A model generated the notes under the pieces. That model was not told where the DNA came from, searched no databases, and was given only the letters and a program-made list of their open reading frames with translations. A DNA stretch of 64,000 bases from Pyrocephalus nanus (Eukaryota > Chordata > Aves > Passeriformes > Tyrannidae): NCBI GenBank assembly GCA_038380795.1, contig CM076261.1, positions 34,311,866 through 34,375,865 on the forward strand, read 5' to 3'. Numbering within the stretch: position 1 is the first letter of the stretch; every line of letters starts with the position of its first letter. The position numbers and the translations under genes are program-made. Positions 59,403 to 64,000 of this stretch are shown piece by piece.

Positions 59403-61940
59403 TATGTTACTTAAAACCTATATATTAACACTGATTTAACAAAAGTGTATCATTTAAACACTGAGAGCCAAACAAATATTTAAATATTGCTTCTTTCGAA
59501 CAAAGTGAAAATTTAATACTTTCATATTGCAAGTATGGAGATAACCTGGCAATTTTGTCTCAATTAATAGGACTGTAATGATGGAACTTAAGGAAAACAA
59601 AATCTAATGCACGTAAGGAAAAAGTACACAACCATGGGTGTATCTACTTGAAACAAGAAAAGATCAACATTACAATGAAAGACAAAAATTATTAAAAAAA
59701 AAAAAAAAAAAAAGCTGCTGAGGAAATAACAAAAATCAAAAAGACTGGAGCATTCATGAAACAGATTACAAGGATCTTTTATGATCATAAATCAGCAATC
59801 TTTGAAAAATAAGCAAATAGGTAGAGCTTGAGTGGGAAAAAAAAGTGTTCATTCAAACAAGAATATTCAAAAAAATTTAATCAAATGTATCAGGCACCTT
59901 TCACACTAGAACTCACCAAACTTACTTGTGACACAGCGTGTGATACCATGATATTGCTACCATCTTTCTAACAATTTTTGCAATGAGCTAGAAAGACACT
60001 TCCAAATGTCAAACTAAAACTGGGGGAGACATAACATAATGGTACTACACTTGCAGCAGGAAAGAAACACAGGGGAAGATTGTGCCTATACCCTGAGAGT
60101 CATTAATTTTTTGTCTAAGAACTTTGGTCTTCCATCTTTCTCTCAACTCTCTTCTGAATATATAACTGGAATGTTTTAAATTGTCAAAATTTAAGAAATC
60201 AGACTTACTATTCTAGTATATTAGTGAAAGATAAACTTTTAACTCATTAAAATGCTGATAATCTTCTGAAAGCCCTTAATTGTCTTTTCAATTATTTCAA
60301 CAAGAAACATGACAGTTTCTGCTCTGAGTATAAAGGTATTTCTTCAAAAATCACTTGTTTTTAAAAAGCCAAACCTTCTACCGTCTACCCTGCTGGAGGT
60401 GGGTAGGTGATAAGTGAAAAATTCTATATGCATTTTCATTTAAATGAATGAGTTTTATGTGTCTGCCCCAGACTGGAACATTGCTATGTTTCTGTCTTCA
60501 ACAGGAACATTATATTGAAAGAAAGTATAACTCCTCATCTTTATTCTTAGTCTATGTTCTGTCAGCAGCTAGGATTTAGTTTAGAGAACCTTTTCACAAG
60601 AAATTATTTCCTGAATTTCTTTCATCACACAGCTTTTTAATTAGATCTTTTATTAGTAAACAATCTTAATCTCTCACTTGGCATTGCTCAGGCTGATAAT
60701 GGCCATGTTATACTGAGATTAAAATGTCTGAAAAGTTGTTTTGACTTGTTTGTTTGTTTGGTTTTTTTAAACAGTCTTCAGGCTGAAAAACCCTTAGGCA
60801 ATGCCTTCAGAAACATAGGCTGCTTCCTGATTTTATTTTCTTTTTTCTTTTATTTATTTTCCCTCAGTTTTAAAAATACGCAAACCTAATAAATTCCCTC
60901 AGTACATGAGCAATGGAAAAAATACAGTTGTTAGAAGCAGTCCTTGAATCCTGACAGAAAAGTCAATTTGCAGGACTTGACTAACAAAAACAGATATTCC
61001 AAGTAAAAATCACTTCAAACTTCCCTTCCTTGCTTGTTCATACACCACACTGTGAAATAATATATTGTGTGTATAAACAACCTGGAGTGGTAATAGAACC
61101 AGAGTCTACCAAAATAAGCGGGAACAAATTGCATACTGAGTGATTTATTATTGAAGTTTTCCTTATCTCTGATTTTAAATGAATAAAAAAACCACTGAGC
61201 AGTACTTATATCTGCCTTTTTTATTTTCTTTATTAATTACTAGCGTAAATCTGTAAATATTCATTGTTATAGAAAAAGCTGTCTTTTATTTAATTTATAA
61301 ATCCATTAATTTAAAAGCTGTCTAAAGCTCTCAGTGATTAGTCACAGCTAGTTGAAGAGGAGAAAAAAACACAGCTCACCAGTACTCTTCAGTTGGTTTT
61401 CATTTATCAGTAAAGTGTCAGGAGAGCACAGGAGAGCACATGGTCCATTTCAGAGACCACTACTCACTCCACTGAGCTTAATGCTGTACAAATAGAGAAT
61501 GAAAATGGTCTGAAAGGAAATTTTAACAAGGAATTATTGTACTGGAGGAAAGCACACACCAATCATTTACAGTATTAGCAGCTTCATACAGCAACACATG
61601 ACAGGAAAAATTTAAGGTGACCTTTGAAGAGAAAATAATTTAAAAATGCTCATGTATTTGTAGGTAGGCTGATGGGAAGAAGCAGAAAAAGTTTGCTTTA
61701 CAGTACAGAGAAAGGGAGCCAGTGAATGGATGGACAGAGAAGAATTAAGTGATTAATTTAACTGATTACAAAATGATATGTTATCAGCACTCAGCAGAGA
61801 GACATGAAGCAAGATTTCATTTGTCTACATGAGAGATGAATTTGTAAAAACAATTGATATATAAGCTGACATCTTGGTATATTATGCTCAGTCTCATTTT
61901 CCCTATAAACAATTAATAACCACCACATACCCAAACTTTC
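59403..61940. other. AT-rich non-coding stretch
   Basis: No gene recognised. Simple tracts are A20 at 59,694-59,713 and a (GTTT)n run near 60,749. A 10-bp unit is tandemly duplicated at 61,419-61,438. Confidence 0.55.
61419..61438. repeat. Two-copy 10-bp tandem duplication
   Basis: CAGGAGAGCA is repeated twice in direct succession without mismatch. Confidence 0.85.
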
Positions 61941-62490
61941 TGTATTTGGTATGGCTGGGGTAGAGTTCACCATAGCAGCCTTCACATTGCTGTTTGTATT
62001 GGTAGCTAGAAAGATATTAATAACACTTCAGTGTTTTGGCTAGTGCTGAGCAGTGCTAGCACAGTATCAGGGTTGACTCTCCAACCCCTTCTTCAAGACC
62101 CGTAGGTTGCAGGTTAGCAAGGAGCTGAGAGGAGACGTAGGCAGGACAACTGACCCCAAGGGTTATTCCATGCCATATGATATCATGTTCATCAGTAAAA
62201 GCTAAAAGAAAGGAGGAAGGGCTGGAAGAGGCATTTATTATAGAGACATTTTTCTTCTAGACTAACAGGAAGCTTTTGGGAAGCGGCTAGACACAACCTG
62301 TTGATGGGAAATAAGAGAATTATAATTTTGCTCTGCTTTGCTTCATTTTGCTTCCATGTGTGGCCTTTGCTTTCCTTCATTACACTGTCTTTATCATGAT
62401 CCATGGGGTTTTTATCTTATTTTCTGCTCCCATCTTGTTGAGGAGGGCAAGTGAGATAGCAGCTGATGGGCAAATGGCAGCCAGCTGAGG
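61941..62490 (+). mobile_element. Solo LTR of an avian endogenous retrovirus, 3'-truncated
   Basis: The sequence starts TGTATTTGGTATGGCTGGGG and contains CATAGCAGCC, GATATTAATAACACTTCAGTG, GCTAGTGCTGAGCAGTGCTA, GACAACTGACCCCAAGG and TATTCCATGCCATATGATAT. It continues with a TATA-like AGTAAAAGCT near 62,195, CTGTCTTTATC near 62,387, a GAGGAGGGCAAGTGAGATAG stretch and GGCAGCCAGCTGAGG. This order matches a widespread bird retroviral LTR. The last ~15 bases expected at the 3' end (a CA terminus) are not recognisable after 62,490. No internal viral genes adjoin it, so it is a degraded solo LTR. Family naming needs a repeat library. Confidence 0.82.
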
Positions 62491-64000
62491 CCTTATTTTT
62501 CATTGGTCTTTTTTTGTTATTATTTTTGTTGAAAAAGTTGTCTTACATCAATAATTATAACTTTAAGAATCAATCTTAATAAACTCATCTATCATTTTTT
62601 GTAGGGATGTCTGTTTTCTCCACTAGCATCTTCATAAGTGCCATAATAATCCTTCTTGGATTACTTAATGGGATCGTTCTGGAATGATGATTCTTTGAAT
62701 CTTAAAAGAAGAGGAAGAGTTACTGTAATGGTGCCACTTCAAGTGATTAGAAAGCCTTGAAGTGGAAGAGCAGAAAAACATAAATCTCTTCTACCAAAAG
62801 CTATCCAAGGAACTGATTAGTTTACCTGACTAGGCATTCTTAAATTAGAGAATGGAATATCTGCTGAGTCAACAGGGGCCTCATACTTGACACAAACATG
62901 ACCAGCAAAGAGTCAGATCTCCTAAACTGTACCAAGTAAGGGAATACAGTATTGTAGGAGACAGAGTTTACTGAACTCAAATCTAAATACTGAAATTCCA
63001 TCTGGAAAATTCAAGACATAAATTAGAAGATAAAACCTTCAATAAATAAAAATTTACATGTAATTCTGTCCCTCATTGAATTTTAATCTTTATCGTTATG
63101 AATCATTCAGAAGTCAAAGGAAGAAATGACAGAGGAAGACTGCTAGACTCACAGAAATTTGCAAGAGAAAAAGAGAATATTGAAGAAAAATAAATTAATG
63201 GAAAAAAATACATAGGCTATATTTTCAAGTCAGTTTCATACAAAGAATGATTCATGTGAAAAATAAAATAAAAAACCCACCAAACTTGTTATGCCAGGCT
63301 TCTTAGAACCTCAAATATATTGTATGGTGCATGTCAAATAGGAGTGCAGTACACACTACAGATATACCAGGACAATTCAATGAATTGTCATGTTATAATT
63401 TTCTGAATAATCTCACTTAGATCAAAGTATTTCATTGTGGAAAATACAATTGGCAAAGATTAGATTACACCGGTCAATCATCGTAACAGGATGCAATTTC
63501 TCATCTATTCATTATAAAGGTGTATATGCAAGTTTAACAGAGAATAAGAACTGTGAGACAGTTTACAAGACTGCATAATATAAATTATCATACTTTAAAC
63601 CTATCCAAGACAAATCTTGGAAAAATACAGGGTAGTAAACTTTCACTGCTTAGTAAATCACCTGGGTTATTTGGTAGAATTAGTCGCTGTCTTGATTGAA
63701 AAAAAAGACTTTGACTTTAAAATCCTGTAGAGAGTGATGACAGTCTTTTATTATGCCCACACTTGATTTTTGAATAGAAGAGCTATTTAAACATTCATAC
63801 ATGTAACCTCAGGCTGCATGCATTATGAAGTTATCCAGAGAAGATATTTGACAATTTTTTCCTCTCTCTAATACTCTTTGTCATTCTGGTTGGAGATTGT
63901 CTGTGCCTAAACCAAGTATTTTTCTCTCCTTTGGCCTAGTGTTGCAATTATATTTAAAGAAAGAAATTTAAACATCTGAAACTGGGTATACAGGAAACCA
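62491..64000. other. AT-rich non-coding stretch
   Basis: No gene or clear transposon to the end of the window. Confidence 0.55.

Noticed and set aside
1..64000. A new multi-gene system, nuclear mitochondrial insert, or bacterial/viral island
   Set aside because: No run of adjacent coding frames, no operon-like spacing, no mitochondrial gene wording and no compositional island long enough. Everything recognisable is typical bird repeat content.

Overview
The window looks like ordinary non-coding nuclear DNA from a bird, almost certainly a passerine. It is AT-rich and CpG-poor, with nine clear CR1 LINE fragments that carry CR1-type reverse-transcriptase remnants and 3' tails ending in ATTCTATG-type repeats. 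Two endogenous-retrovirus LTRs are of kinds I recognise from bird genomes. Two short elements have a tRNA-Ile(AAT)-like head and a CR1-like tail; this architecture is that of TguSINE1, a SINE known from passerine birds. No complete protein-coding gene can be supported. The open reading frames above 60 codons are either pieces of CR1 ORF2 or chance frames.

Layout: 1-3.77 kb is unannotated AT-rich DNA with an A/C-rich low-complexity tract. At 3.77-4.73 kb two CR1 fragments lie in opposite orientations. From 4.7 to 15.75 kb there is mostly unique sequence with a fold-back hairpin near 6.4 kb, a possible ancient tRNA-like SINE near 9.2 kb, an (ATAA)n microsatellite at 9.76 kb and stretches that look like conserved non-coding elements (10.2-10.75 and 13.6-13.9 kb). 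At 15.75-17.17 kb a TguSINE1-like copy lies beside the longest CR1 copy, which is on the minus strand. CR1 fragments follow at 20.65, 32.8, 37.2, 40.75, 57.1 and 59.0 kb. The second SINE is at 49.2 kb. A nearly intact solo LTR occupies 29.80-30.81 kb and a shorter LTR 61.94-62.49 kb.

The only gene-like place is 24.28-25.0 kb. It is a CpG-rich, GC-rich block in otherwise CpG-depleted DNA, with a CCAAT box and, on the minus strand, a strong splice-donor match (CAG|GTAAGG at about 24,694-24,702) directly after a reading frame for a leucine-rich hydrophobic segment. I read it as a candidate promoter plus first exon, or a small hydrophobic exon, of a minus-strand gene whose remaining exons I could not identify here. 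I cannot name the gene.

I found no previously undescribed system. The most useful leads are the candidate promoter/exon, the passerine SINEs, the paired-terminus LTR, the hairpin, and a few candidate conserved non-coding elements. All name assignments are from recognition by eye; no database search was possible.
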